64,000 nt of DNA from Clostridia bacterium (GTDB lineage Bacteria > Bacillota > Clostridia > Saccharofermentanales > Saccharofermentanaceae), in the NCBI GenBank assembly GCA_024403735.1, contig JAKSRG010000001.1, positions 62,001 through 126,000 of the forward strand, read 5' to 3'. Below are positions 17,662 through 25,842 of the stretch, piece after piece. The position numbers and the translations under genes were made by a program. The notes beneath the pieces are model-generated. The model was not told where the DNA came from and ran no database searches. It saw nothing but the letters and a program-made list of their open reading frames with translations. Numbering within the stretch: the first letter of the stretch is position 1; each line of letters starts with the position of its first letter.

Positions 17662-18465
17662 ATGAGCAAAGATGAATTGAATAATGATGAGCATATCTCA
17701 GGCGAGCAGTCCCTTGAAGATATTCTTGTTCAAGAAGAAATGCCTAAGAAGCCATCGAAAACAACCGTTAAGCAGGCTGAGATTGTAGATGATTTTGAAT
17801 TGCCAGTTCAGGAGCTTTCTAGTGCTCTTGAAGCGATTTTGTTCGTTAGTGGTGAGGCTATTACAATTGATAGATTAGAAGAGATCACAGGAATTGATAA
17901 GACACTTATCATCAAAGCTATGGATAAACTTATCGCTAGTTATTCAAGTAATCCTTGGGGTGGTCTTCTTATTAGAAAGATTGAAGATTCATACATTATG
18001 TGTACGAAGCCTTCGATGAAGAAAGTTATTGAGCGCATGTTCATGCCTCGAATGAGACCTCCACTAAGTCAGGCTTCATATGAGACTTTGGCGATTGTTG
18101 CTTATAATCAGCCTGTTACTAGAGCTCAGGTTGAGGCGGTAAGAGGTGTATCATCTGATAGCATTATTTCAAGACTTCTCGATAGAGGTTGGATTGAAGA
18201 AGCTGGTACTCTTGATGCTCCTGGTAGACCAACATTATTTAAGACTTCTGAACAGTTCCTTCTTGAGTTTGGTATTAGTTCAATTGATGAACTTCCTGCT
18301 ATGGAACTTATGAGTTATAAGACAATCAGAGATCTTGAGCAGTCACTCGAAGATGCTGCTGGTATTAGTGATAACAGACAGTTGTCTATTGATGGACTTC
18401 TTCAGCAGAATGAAGAAGGTGCTTCAGCTGGGTTAGATTTACCTAGTGATTTTGATGAAGAATAA
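17662..18465 (+). CDS. scpB: Segregation and condensation protein B
   Basis: This is a 267-residue protein: an acidic low-complexity N-terminal stretch of about 50 residues, then two winged-helix domains. It shows ALEAILFVSGEAITIDRL and the highly conserved YNQPVTRAQVEAVRGV plus LLDRGWIEEAG of ScpB. The ribosome site GGGGG lies inside the scpA end. It dimerises and binds ScpA in the SMC complex. The N-terminal extension is longer than in B. subtilis and probably disordered. Confidence 0.95.
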   Translation: MSKDELNNDEHISGEQSLEDILVQEEMPKKPSKTTVKQAEIVDDFELPVQELSSALEAILFVSGEAITIDRLEEITGIDKTLIIKAMDKLIASYSSNPWGGLLIRKIEDSYIMCTKPSMKKVIERMFMPRMRPPLSQASYETLAIVAYNQPVTRAQVEAVRGVSSDSIISRLLDRGWIEEAGTLDAPGRPTLFKTSEQFLLEFGISSIDELPAMELMSYKTIRDLEQSLEDAAGISDNRQLSIDGLLQQNEEGASAGLDLPSDFDEE

Positions 18466-18481
18466 TAGGGACGTGGGTTAT

Positions 18482-19357
18482 ATGAGTTTAATTTTTGATG
18501 AGATTAATATTAGATTAAATACAATGAGTAAGGGACATAGAGCAATTGCTAACTATATCCTTGATAATTATGATAAAGCAGCATATATGACTGCTTCTAA
18601 GTTAGGTGAGGCAACTGGTGTATCAGAGTCTACAGTAGTACGTTTCACAATGGAACTTGGATTTGATGGTTATCCTCATTTCCAGAACACTCTTAAGGAG
18701 GAACTCAAGTCTAAGCTTACTTCTGTTCAGCGTCTTAATGCTACTGACAGATTTGAAGATGATGCTTCTGCAATTAGAGATATCATTCAGTCTGATATTG
18801 ATAACCTTAAGACAACACTTAACGAGATTGATACTTCATCTTTTGAAGATGCTGTACATACAATTCTTGGTGCTCGTAAGATTTATCTTATGGGTCTTAG
18901 ATCAAGTTCACCACTTTCATCATTTATGCATTTCTATATGACTTTACTTTTCGATGAAGTAGTACATATTCATAGTAATAGTGCTAATGAAGTTTTCGAG
19001 CAGATCATGCCTATTACAAGTAACGATGTAATGATCGGAATATCTTTCCCAAGATATTCACAGAGAACAATTAATTCTATGGCATATGCTAAGAAGAAGG
19101 GCGCGAAAGTTATCGTTATTACAGATAAGGATAATACAGCACTTACAGAAAACGCTGACATTAAGCTTTTGGCTAAGTCTAGTATGGCATCTTTCGTTGA
19201 CTCGCTAGCAGCGCCACTTTCAATTATTAATGCGCTTCTTGTAACACTCGGTATGCATCGTAAAGAGCATATTCAGTCTTCGTTCGAAGCACTTGAAGAA
19301 TTGTGGTCACAGTATAGTGTTTATGAAGGTGACAGAAAGAGTGACGGAAGCTTATGA
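18482..19357 (+). CDS. MurR/RpiR-family transcriptional regulator
   Basis: This is a 291-residue regulator. The RpiR-type helix-turn-helix (ASKLGEATGVSESTVVRF) lies at about residues 38-56. A SIS sugar-phosphate-binding domain follows at about 120-260. The ATG at 18482 is preferred over one at 18446 because the domain begins there and the earlier start would overlap scpB. The family senses phosphosugars. No sugar genes are near, so the target is unknown. The stop overlaps the next start (ATGA). Confidence 0.85.
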   Translation: MSLIFDEINIRLNTMSKGHRAIANYILDNYDKAAYMTASKLGEATGVSESTVVRFTMELGFDGYPHFQNTLKEELKSKLTSVQRLNATDRFEDDASAIRDIIQSDIDNLKTTLNEIDTSSFEDAVHTILGARKIYLMGLRSSSPLSSFMHFYMTLLFDEVVHIHSNSANEVFEQIMPITSNDVMIGISFPRYSQRTINSMAYAKKKGAKVIVITDKDNTALTENADIKLLAKSSMASFVDSLAAPLSIINALLVTLGMHRKEHIQSSFEALEELWSQYSVYEGDRKSDGSL

Positions 19358-19770
19358 ATATAGTTCCAGATAGTAAACATACTTCTTCAGCTGTAATAAT
19401 GATGGCTCTTACAGAGAACCGTGAAGAAGAGACAATTCTTAAAGAGAAACTTCTTGAGGAGAATATCAAAGCTGCTGCAATTGACTTTGGTGGAGAGTTC
19501 GTATCATCTGTTTCTAAGATTATTGAGAAAGCAATTATAACAGCACAGAAGGCAGGCATTATTTCTGATACGCATAAGGAAGAGGGCGCTGTTGCTGGTG
19601 CAGCTAGAGAAGCTGTTGCTCAGATTTCACAGAAGGCAGTTGGATTTAATGTAGGTGGAAAGATTGCAATTGCTAGATATGAAGATCACCTAAGTGTGTG
19701 TTTATATTTTGGAATTGGTCTTTTGAATTTGAATGAGATTGCCATTGGTTTAGGTCACAGAGCGATTTAA
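19354..19770 (+). CDS. HutP-family RNA-binding antiterminator-like protein
   Basis: This is a 138-residue protein, close to the 148 of B. subtilis HutP. It carries the family end pattern with RYEDH, YFGIGLLNLNEI and IGLGHR, plus a THKEEGAVAGAAREA segment that holds a metal/L-histidine-binding histidine in HutP. HutP binds RNA with Mg2+ and L-histidine and prevents termination in the hut operon. No histidine-degradation gene is in view. Here the gene is sandwiched between an RpiR regulator and cmk, so its target is probably different. Calling it hutP would overstate the function. Confidence 0.8.
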   Translation: MNIVPDSKHTSSAVIMMALTENREEETILKEKLLEENIKAAAIDFGGEFVSSVSKIIEKAIITAQKAGIISDTHKEEGAVAGAAREAVAQISQKAVGFNVGGKIAIARYEDHLSVCLYFGIGLLNLNEIAIGLGHRAI

Positions 19771-19788
19771 TTATTGGAGGAATTTATT

Positions 19789-20454
19789 ATGGATATTTAT
19801 CAGATTGCAATTGACGGTCCTGCTGGTTCAGGTAAGAGTACATTAGCAAAGGGTGTGTCAAAGAAGCTTGGCATCATGTATCTTGATACAGGTGCAATGT
19901 ATAGAACATGTGGTTTATATGCTCTTAAGAATGATGTTTCTCCAAAAGACGAGGAGCAGGTAGCAAAGCTAATGGAAAAGATGGTGCTTGAGGTAGCATT
20001 TATCGATGGTAATCAGCACATGATCCTTGATGGTGAAGATGTTACAGGAATGATTAGAACTCCAGAAGTATCACGTTATGCTTCTGATATCAGCGCACTT
20101 CCAGTAGTTCGTAAGAAGATGGTAGATATGCAGCGTGAGATTGCTAAGGCACAGAGTTTTGTACTCGATGGTAGAGACATTGGTTCAAATGTTCTTCCTA
20201 ATGCTAAGTATAAGTTCTTCCTTACAGCATCTTCTGCTAAGCGTGCAGAGAGAAGACTTAAGGAACTTAACGAGCGTGGAGATTTCTCACAGTCTTATGA
20301 AGAAGTACTCAAGGATATTGAGTATCGTGATCTTCAGGATTCAACTCGTGCAGCTGCACCACTTGTTAAGGTAGATGATGCTATTGAGATTGATACATCA
20401 GATATCACAATCGAGGAGACATTAGAGGCACTTCTTTCAAAGGTTAACGAGTAA
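19789..20454 (+). CDS. cmk: Cytidylate kinase
   Basis: This is a 221-residue kinase with Walker A GPAGSGKST at residues 9-17, DTGAMYRT at about 31-38 and LDGRDIGSNVLPNA at about 127-140, all typical of CMP kinase. TTG at 19774 is part of the GGAGG site; the ATG at 19789 is 8 bases after it. It phosphorylates CMP/dCMP. Its stop overlaps the ispH start by one base (TAATG). Confidence 0.97.
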   Translation: MDIYQIAIDGPAGSGKSTLAKGVSKKLGIMYLDTGAMYRTCGLYALKNDVSPKDEEQVAKLMEKMVLEVAFIDGNQHMILDGEDVTGMIRTPEVSRYASDISALPVVRKKMVDMQREIAKAQSFVLDGRDIGSNVLPNAKYKFFLTASSAKRAERRLKELNERGDFSQSYEEVLKDIEYRDLQDSTRAAAPLVKVDDAIEIDTSDITIEETLEALLSKVNE

Positions 20455-21338
20455 TGATTGTTAAGGTAGCAAAGCTTTCTGGTTTTTGTTTTGGCGTTAA
20501 GAATGCGGTTTCAACAGCTAATGAGATACTTAATACTCGTAGCGATAAGAAACTATATATGCTTGGCGCTCTTACACATAATGAACAAGTAGTTGGAGAC
20601 CTTTTAAGCGGTGGATTTAATCTTATAAATACACCAGAAGAAGCTGAAGAAGGAAGCTTGGTACTATTAAGAGCTCATGGCGTTACAGCAGAGGATAGAA
20701 ATGTTCTATCTAGTAAGAATTGTGAAGTAGTTGATTGTACTTGTCCTTTTGTTAATAAAATACATAAGATAGTATCTGAGTACGCTTCTCAAGGCAAGAA
20801 TATTCTTGTTGCAGGAACCAAAGGTCATCCAGAAGTTATTGGTATTTGTAGTGAAGCTCCGAAGGATAAAGTATTCGTTGTAAGCAATGCAAGTGAGCTT
20901 GATCAAGTTCCATTTGAACTTAGTAATTCCATACTTGTGTCACAAACCACATTTTCTGTTCGGATTTTTAGTGAGATTTGTGCAATTGTGGAAAAAAATA
21001 TTGATAAATCTTGTATTTTTGATACAATATGTAGTACTACTGAAAGTAGGCAACAAGAAGCTTTAAAAATGTCAGAGATTTCTGATGTTATGCTAGTCAT
21101 AGGATCAGTGAATAGTTCTAACACTTGTAAGCTTTTTGATGTTTGCAGAAGTAGATGTGCTAGAACGTATCTAGTATCTGATGTTGAAGAAGCTAAGAAG
21201 CTAATCTTAGATGGGTTGGTAACTAGTGACGACAGGATTGGAATTACTGCAGGTGCTTCTACGCCGGAATGTATTATTTTGGAGGTTGTTCACGAATATG
21301 AGCGAGAACGATGTTATGACAAATCAGGAACAGACTGA
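20454..21338 (+). CDS. ispH: 4-hydroxy-3-methylbut-2-enyl diphosphate reductase
   Basis: This 294-residue IspH has the three [4Fe-4S] cysteines in SGFCFGVKNAV (Cys12), CTCPFVNKIH (about Cys96) and SSNTCKLFD (about Cys226), with the substrate histidines in THNEQVV and RAHGV. It makes IPP and DMAPP in the last MEP step. In many Clostridia IspH is fused to an S1-domain protein. Here the reading frame continues 41 bases into the separate, out-of-frame S1 gene. Genes for two other MEP steps (dxr, ispG) lie in this window. Confidence 0.96.
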   Translation: MIVKVAKLSGFCFGVKNAVSTANEILNTRSDKKLYMLGALTHNEQVVGDLLSGGFNLINTPEEAEEGSLVLLRAHGVTAEDRNVLSSKNCEVVDCTCPFVNKIHKIVSEYASQGKNILVAGTKGHPEVIGICSEAPKDKVFVVSNASELDQVPFELSNSILVSQTTFSVRIFSEICAIVEKNIDKSCIFDTICSTTESRQQEALKMSEISDVMLVIGSVNSSNTCKLFDVCRSRCARTYLVSDVEEAKKLILDGLVTSDDRIGITAGASTPECIILEVVHEYERERCYDKSGTD

Positions 21339-22455
21339 TATCAATTTTGGAGACTATATCGATAGTATTCCTCAGCTTAAGAGAGGAGCTATTGTGAAGG
21401 GAGTTGTATCTTCGGCTGACGCTGATTACGTTTACGTAGATGTTCGTGATAAGTCAGAAGGAAAGATTCCTAGAAGAGAAGCTGAAGCAGATCCTGAGTT
21501 CGATATTGATAAGGCAGTTGCAGAGCACCAGGAAGTTACTGTTGCAGTAAAGAGCATCCGTAATTCTGATATGGGTAAGGAGATTATCCTTTCTAAGTCT
21601 CAGATTGATATGGAGAAGCACAAGAAGGCTATCGAAGAAGCTTTCAACAATAAGACAGTTGTATCTGTAAAGATCGTAAGTGTTGTTAAGGATGGCGTTA
21701 TTGCTAGCTACGCTGGTGCTATCGATGTATATATCCACAAGACACAGCTTAAGATTGGCGAAGTTACAGATTTAGAGTCATACAAGGGTCAGACAATTGA
21801 TGTATTGATCATGAAGTATGATACAGATAAGAGAAATCGTTTGAGAATTTCTGGTTCACACAGAGCAATTCTTTCTAACGAGCGTAAGGAAAAGGCTGAT
21901 GCAATCTGGAACGAGATTGAAGAAGGCAAGAAGTACACAGGTATCGTAAGAAGCCTCCCAGAGTTTGGTGCTTTCGTTGATATCGGTGGTGTAGATGGTC
22001 TCATTCATAAGACAGAGCTCACATGGAAGAGAATTAAGAAGCCATCTGACGTTCTTTCTGTTGGTCAGGAAGTTGAAGTTTATGTTAAGAGCTTCGACAA
22101 GGAGACAAAGAAGATTTCTCTCGGTTACAGAAAGGAAGAGGATGATCCTTACTACAATATCGAGGAGCGTATCCCAGTAGGTTCTATCGTTAAGGGTACA
22201 GTTGTTAGACTTACTAACTTCGGTGCTTTCGTACAGCTTGAGCCAGACCTCGATGCTCTTTGCCACGTATCTGAGATTTCTTCAGTAAGACTTGAGACAC
22301 CTTCAGTTGTTCTTTCAGTTGGTATGGAAGTTGAAGCTAAGGTTATTGATGTTAAGAAGGAAGAGAGACGTATCTCTATCAGCATCAAGGAAGTTGAGCC
22401 AATCAATCCTGTTGAGGAAGAAGCTCCAGCAGCTGACGAGTCAGAAGAAGCTTAA
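21298..22455 (+). CDS. rpsA: S1 RNA-binding domain protein (ribosomal protein S1-like)
   Basis: This is a 385-residue protein with four S1 repeats, starting near residues 30, 110, 195 and 285 (for example GIVRSLPEFGAFVDIGGVDG and GTVVRLTNFGAFVQL), and an acidic tail. It is like B. subtilis YpfD and shorter than the E. coli S1. I start it at the ATG at 21298, 12 bases after GGAGG (21281-21285). An ATG at 21316 is possible. It overlaps the ispH end by 41 bases in another frame, which suggests translational coupling. It probably helps ribosomes bind mRNA. Confidence 0.9.
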   Translation: MSENDVMTNQEQTDINFGDYIDSIPQLKRGAIVKGVVSSADADYVYVDVRDKSEGKIPRREAEADPEFDIDKAVAEHQEVTVAVKSIRNSDMGKEIILSKSQIDMEKHKKAIEEAFNNKTVVSVKIVSVVKDGVIASYAGAIDVYIHKTQLKIGEVTDLESYKGQTIDVLIMKYDTDKRNRLRISGSHRAILSNERKEKADAIWNEIEEGKKYTGIVRSLPEFGAFVDIGGVDGLIHKTELTWKRIKKPSDVLSVGQEVEVYVKSFDKETKKISLGYRKEEDDPYYNIEERIPVGSIVKGTVVRLTNFGAFVQLEPDLDALCHVSEISSVRLETPSVVLSVGMEVEAKVIDVKKEERRISISIKEVEPINPVEEEAPAADESEEA

Positions 22456-22482
22456 TTTGTAAGAAAACTTAATTATTTATCG

Positions 22483-22511
22483 AAAAGGCGGTGTTTTCAC
22501 CGCCTTTTTTG
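22483..22511 (+). terminator. Intrinsic terminator after the S1 gene
   Basis: AAAAGGCGGTG, a TTTT loop, CACCGCC and TTTTTT. It ends the scpA-to-S1 gene run. Confidence 0.95.
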
Positions 22512-22562
22512 TTACAAAATGATAACAAACCCCATTTTTCACGCATTATGCGTTTTTTGTGA

Positions 22563-22571
22563 TGTTATAAT
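22563..22571 (+). promoter_or_regulatory. Extended -10 promoter of the NlpC/P60 gene
   Basis: TGTTATAAT is an extended -10 with no good -35. The predicted start, about 7 bases on, falls at the ATG (22578), which would make the mRNA leaderless. No ribosome site exists between. Confidence 0.55.
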
Positions 22572-22577
22572 TTGTAC

Positions 22578-23840
22578 ATGGTTACGAAGACTAAAAACAA
22601 TAAAGAATTTAAAGTTACTGATAACATGGTTAAGACAATAGCAAAGATTTGTTGTTGCATGCTTATCGTAGCTTTAACAGTCAACTTCTTTGGTATCGAT
22701 AAGATTGGCACGCCAGATGAAGTTGGCTTGCAGATCATTGATACTTCGTATTCAATGGTCGTGAAGCAGGAACAGATTCAGCCTTTGGTGTATGCACCAG
22801 GAATCAAGAAGGAAGCTTATTCTGATGCTACAAAGCTTAGTAAGGCAATGAGTTCTAATAACTTCGTTGTAGAAGAGCAGTTAACAGATACGGGAGTACC
22901 TATTGAATTGCTCGAAGAAACTGAGTTCACATTAGATGGATCCAAGATGTGGATAAGAACTACTAAGTGTAATGTTCGTCAGGCACCTGACGTTGAATCT
23001 GAGGCAATTGGTTCACTCATTTATTCAGAGAAAATAACACGTATATCATATGGTGCTACATGGTCTAAGATACGTATGAGCGATGGTACAGAGGGCTTTG
23101 TGTTGTCACAGTTCTTATCTTCGGATGAGATTCTTCCACCAACACCAACGCCTACTCCAACACCAACGCCAAAGCCTAAGGCTCCTGCCCAGACAACAAC
23201 TACGACTACAACAACTAATACAGATACTTCATCTGGTTCATCATTCACAGAGACAAGTGCAAGCATGACAGTATATGCTTCTTGTTCTATGAATTTACGA
23301 ACTGGTCCTGGTACTGATTATGGTCTCGTTCGAGTACTTAATACTGGTGATGAGATTACTGTTGTAGCTACTACTTCAAATGGTTGGTACAAGACTGCTA
23401 AGGGTAATTATGTATTAGGTTCCCTTTGTACAACTACTAAGCCAGAAGTATCCACTGGTTCAGGTGGTGGAGGCGGTGGATCTAATCCACTTGCTGATTA
23501 TTGCTTACAGTATGTAGGCTGTTCATATGTATATGCAGGTTCAAGTCCTTCTGGATTTGATTGCTCAGGATTTGTAATGTATGTATATGCGAACTATTAT
23601 GGAATATCACTTCCTCATAGTGCCGATTCAATTTCTAAGTATGGTACAGCAATATCAAGCTCAGAAATGCTCCCAGGTGACGTTGTATGTAACGATCACA
23701 ATGGTGACGGATATATGGATCACGTAAGTATTTACATTGGTGATGGATATATCGTACATGCTTCAACATCTACTACAGGCGTTATTAAGAGTAATTTCGC
23801 AGATGTAAGAGATGTTGCAACAATAAGAAGAATTGCATAA
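22578..23840 (+). CDS. Secreted NlpC/P60 peptidoglycan hydrolase with two SH3 domains
   Basis: It has 420 residues from the ATG. An N-terminal membrane anchor or signal segment (about 22-45) is followed by SH3b domain 1 (about 125-185), a Pro-Thr linker, SH3b domain 2 (about 232-295), a Gly-rich linker, and the NlpC/P60 cysteine peptidase with Cys329 in FDCSGF, His382 and His394. It should cleave stem peptides in the wall. An EF-hand-like loop DHNGDGYMD (373-381) directly abuts catalytic His382, hinting at calcium dependence. There is no Shine-Dalgarno and the -10 box sits 7 bases before the ATG, so translation may be leaderless. Confidence 0.9.
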   Translation: MVTKTKNNKEFKVTDNMVKTIAKICCCMLIVALTVNFFGIDKIGTPDEVGLQIIDTSYSMVVKQEQIQPLVYAPGIKKEAYSDATKLSKAMSSNNFVVEEQLTDTGVPIELLEETEFTLDGSKMWIRTTKCNVRQAPDVESEAIGSLIYSEKITRISYGATWSKIRMSDGTEGFVLSQFLSSDEILPPTPTPTPTPTPKPKAPAQTTTTTTTTNTDTSSGSSFTETSASMTVYASCSMNLRTGPGTDYGLVRVLNTGDEITVVATTSNGWYKTAKGNYVLGSLCTTTKPEVSTGSGGGGGGSNPLADYCLQYVGCSYVYAGSSPSGFDCSGFVMYVYANYYGISLPHSADSISKYGTAISSSEMLPGDVVCNDHNGDGYMDHVSIYIGDGYIVHASTSTTGVIKSNFADVRDVATIRRIA

Positions 23841-23849
23841 AGGAGATAG

Positions 23850-23881
23850 AAAAAGTCGTAGCTTGCTACGACTTTTTAATT
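23850..23881 (+). terminator. Intrinsic terminator after the NlpC/P60 gene
   Basis: AAAAAGTCGTAGC, TT, GCTACGACTTTTT: a 13-base-pair stem with a two-base nominal loop and a T-run within and after the right arm. Confidence 0.9.
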
Positions 23882-23930
23882 TGCTCAAATTGAACTATTA
23901 TCTATTTATATTAGTTATAGAGGTAAGTTC

Positions 23931-24578
23931 ATGAGATATTTTGAGACTAATGCTAATGCGCCTGTATTCATTTATATTGTTAGTCCTGGTATGGACATGG
24001 TGACACCAGAATTGTTTAACAAAATCAAAAGTCTAACGAATAGAGATTTTATTCTATGCGAGTACATGACCAATAACTGGGACGACGATCTTACTCCTTG
24101 GGCTTGCGATGATGCCATCAAAGGAAGAACTTTTAATGGGAATGCCAAAGAGTTTCTTGGTTCAATTTCTGGTTTTGTAAAGAATGAGTTGGGTAGGCTT
24201 TATCCTGAGCATAAAGAAGTGTATGTAGTTGGTTATTCACTAGCTGGATTATTCTCGTTATATTCGATTTATGAAGAGAGTGTTTTCGATGGGGCCGTAT
24301 CGTGTTCAGGTTCATTATGGTATCCCGGATGGAGTGACTATATCGAAAACAAACTGCCAATATCTGCTTCTGAGGTTTACTTAAGTCTTGGTGATAAGGA
24401 GCCGTTGATCAAAAATCCAGTTATGAGTAAGGTTGGGGAAGTTACGCAGAAACAGTACGAACTACTTAAGCAGAGTACTAGTATTGAAAGAGTTGTTTTC
24501 GAGTGGAATGACGGTGGACATTTCGCTGGAGCTAGTGAAAGAGTTGCTAAGGGTATAGCTTGGATTTTGGAGAAGTGA
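23931..24578 (+). CDS. Alpha/beta-hydrolase (esterase-like)
   Basis: This is a 215-residue protein with the nucleophile elbow GYSLAG (Ser at about residue 103), an acid-bearing LGDKEP segment near 149-154 and a histidine in NDGGHFAGA near 197. It is thus a compact alpha/beta hydrolase of the esterase D/predicted esterase kind. There is no signal peptide, so it is cytoplasmic. It has an AGAGGTAAG site. Its stop TGA directly abuts the next ATG, coupling it to the HD hydrolase. The substrate is unknown. Confidence 0.75.
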   Translation: MRYFETNANAPVFIYIVSPGMDMVTPELFNKIKSLTNRDFILCEYMTNNWDDDLTPWACDDAIKGRTFNGNAKEFLGSISGFVKNELGRLYPEHKEVYVVGYSLAGLFSLYSIYEESVFDGAVSCSGSLWYPGWSDYIENKLPISASEVYLSLGDKEPLIKNPVMSKVGEVTQKQYELLKQSTSIERVVFEWNDGGHFAGASERVAKGIAWILEK

Positions 24579-25145
24579 ATGAGACCAGATAAGTTATTAG
24601 AGATTTTAAGTGTTTGTGAGAAACTTAAGTGCAATACGAGACATTGCTATACATCTTCAGGAAGACAGGAAAGTGTAGCAGAGCATAGTTGGCGCATGGC
24701 AGTGATGGCAATGCTTGTTGGTGATGAGTTTCCTGAAGCAGATATCAGTAAAGTGATTAGGATGTGTCTTATCCATGATCTTGGTGAAGCTTTTACAGGA
24801 GATATTCCTACATTTGAGAAGACTTCTTCTGATACAAAGGTGGAAGAAACTGTACTTAATGATTGGATTAGTTCATTTCCAGAAGCTGAGAGGGATGAAT
24901 GGACTAATCTATTCGAAGAGATGAATAGTCAGAAGACAGTAGAAGCGAAGATATATAAAGCTATTGATAAGTTAGAAGCTGTTATCCAGCATAACGAGTC
25001 AGATATTAGTACATGGCTTCCTTTGGAATATGATTTACAGTACACATATGGAAAAGAGCAAGTTAAGTTTTCAGATTATATGCTCTCCTTGAAGGAAGAA
25101 ATAGATAGAGTTACTACAGACAAAATTGCTTCGAATAGGGATTAA
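24579..25145 (+). CDS. HD-domain hydrolase, YfbR/HDDC2-like
   Basis: This is a 188-residue HD phosphohydrolase. Metal ligands are visible as EHSWR (about residue 34), LIHDLGEAFTGDIP (about 66-79) and a later IDKLEAVIQ near 129. This is the arrangement of YfbR/HDDC2 5'-deoxynucleotidases, which hydrolyse dNMPs. It starts immediately after the preceding stop without its own strong ribosome site. Nucleotidase activity is the best guess. A more general HD phosphatase is possible. Confidence 0.8.
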   Translation: MRPDKLLEILSVCEKLKCNTRHCYTSSGRQESVAEHSWRMAVMAMLVGDEFPEADISKVIRMCLIHDLGEAFTGDIPTFEKTSSDTKVEETVLNDWISSFPEAERDEWTNLFEEMNSQKTVEAKIYKAIDKLEAVIQHNESDISTWLPLEYDLQYTYGKEQVKFSDYMLSLKEEIDRVTTDKIASNRD

Positions 25146-25379
25146 TATTAGTACGATGTAATAATATTAATATTATTAAGTAAAACTTGTTGTATTTTTC
25201 AAAACGGTTGAAAGTGGCTAGTATCAGCTTGTTTGAAGGAAATGTATTTGTGCTACTACTCAAAATTCGGATATTTTTTGATTAAGAAGAAAATAAAGGT
25301 GCCTATAATGCCTTTGTAGGTGTTTTTAGACTAGTGCTCATTAGTTATACTTGGTTCAGATGATTAAAGGAGAATAACT

Positions 25380-25763
25380 ATGAACACAAAGAGAATTTTA
25401 AAGATTGTTGTTTGCTTGGTATTAATAATTTCAATGGTTTCAATGACAGCATGTCATGCAGATCAGAGAAGTCCAAAGCTTCTGGCTTCTATGGTTCTTG
25501 AAAGAGACTACAATGCAGTTGGTGCAATTATCGAATTTAAACCAACTAGCGATTGGGCTCTAGTAGAAAAGCAGGATGGTTATCTTCCTGATGATAGAAT
25601 TGTATATGAGACAAAGTGTGATGGTGTACCTGTTCTTGTTGCAGTAAGTGGAAGAACACCAAATCTCACATGTGATAAGAAATATGTATGCAGAGTAGTT
25701 AAGAGCTCAAATAAGTGCTGTGGACTTGTATTTGATGTAGAGGTTCTCGAAGTTAAAGAGTAA
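25380..25763 (+). CDS. Small putative lipoprotein
   Basis: This is a 127-residue protein with a basic N-terminus, a hydrophobic core and a lipobox-like SMTAC (Cys at about 25), so it is probably a membrane-anchored lipoprotein of about 100 mature residues. The mature part has four further cysteines (TKCDG, LTCDKKYVC, NKCCG), which may form disulfides. I do not recognise the family. AAAGGAG precedes the start. The 234 bases before it hold only AT-rich DNA, a TATAAT at about 25303 and a weak hairpin with a T-run. Confidence 0.6.
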   Translation: MNTKRILKIVVCLVLIISMVSMTACHADQRSPKLLASMVLERDYNAVGAIIEFKPTSDWALVEKQDGYLPDDRIVYETKCDGVPVLVAVSGRTPNLTCDKKYVCRVVKSSNKCCGLVFDVEVLEVKE

Positions 25764-25782
25764 TCTAAGATAAGCAAATTAA

Positions 25783-25820
25783 AAGGTGGTACGATAAAAA
25801 ATTCGTACCACCTTATTTAT
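25783..25820. terminator. Bidirectional terminator between convergent genes
   Basis: AAGGTGGTACGA (25783-25794) pairs with TCGTACCACCTT (25803-25814). TATTT follows on plus and TTTAATTT on minus, so it serves the lipoprotein gene and the dipeptidase. Confidence 0.85.
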
Positions 25821-25842
25821 GTGTTGAAATAATAATTATCAA

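Noticed and set aside
20454..22455. IspH-S1 fusion broken by a sequencing error
   Set aside because: Both proteins are full length and the S1 gene has its own ATG with a GGAGG upstream. Still, raw reads would settle it.
23140..23230. CRISPR-like or tandem DNA repeat
   Set aside because: The CCAACACCAACG-type repeats encode the Pro-Thr linker of the NlpC/P60 protein. The same holds for 49555-49640 in prkC.
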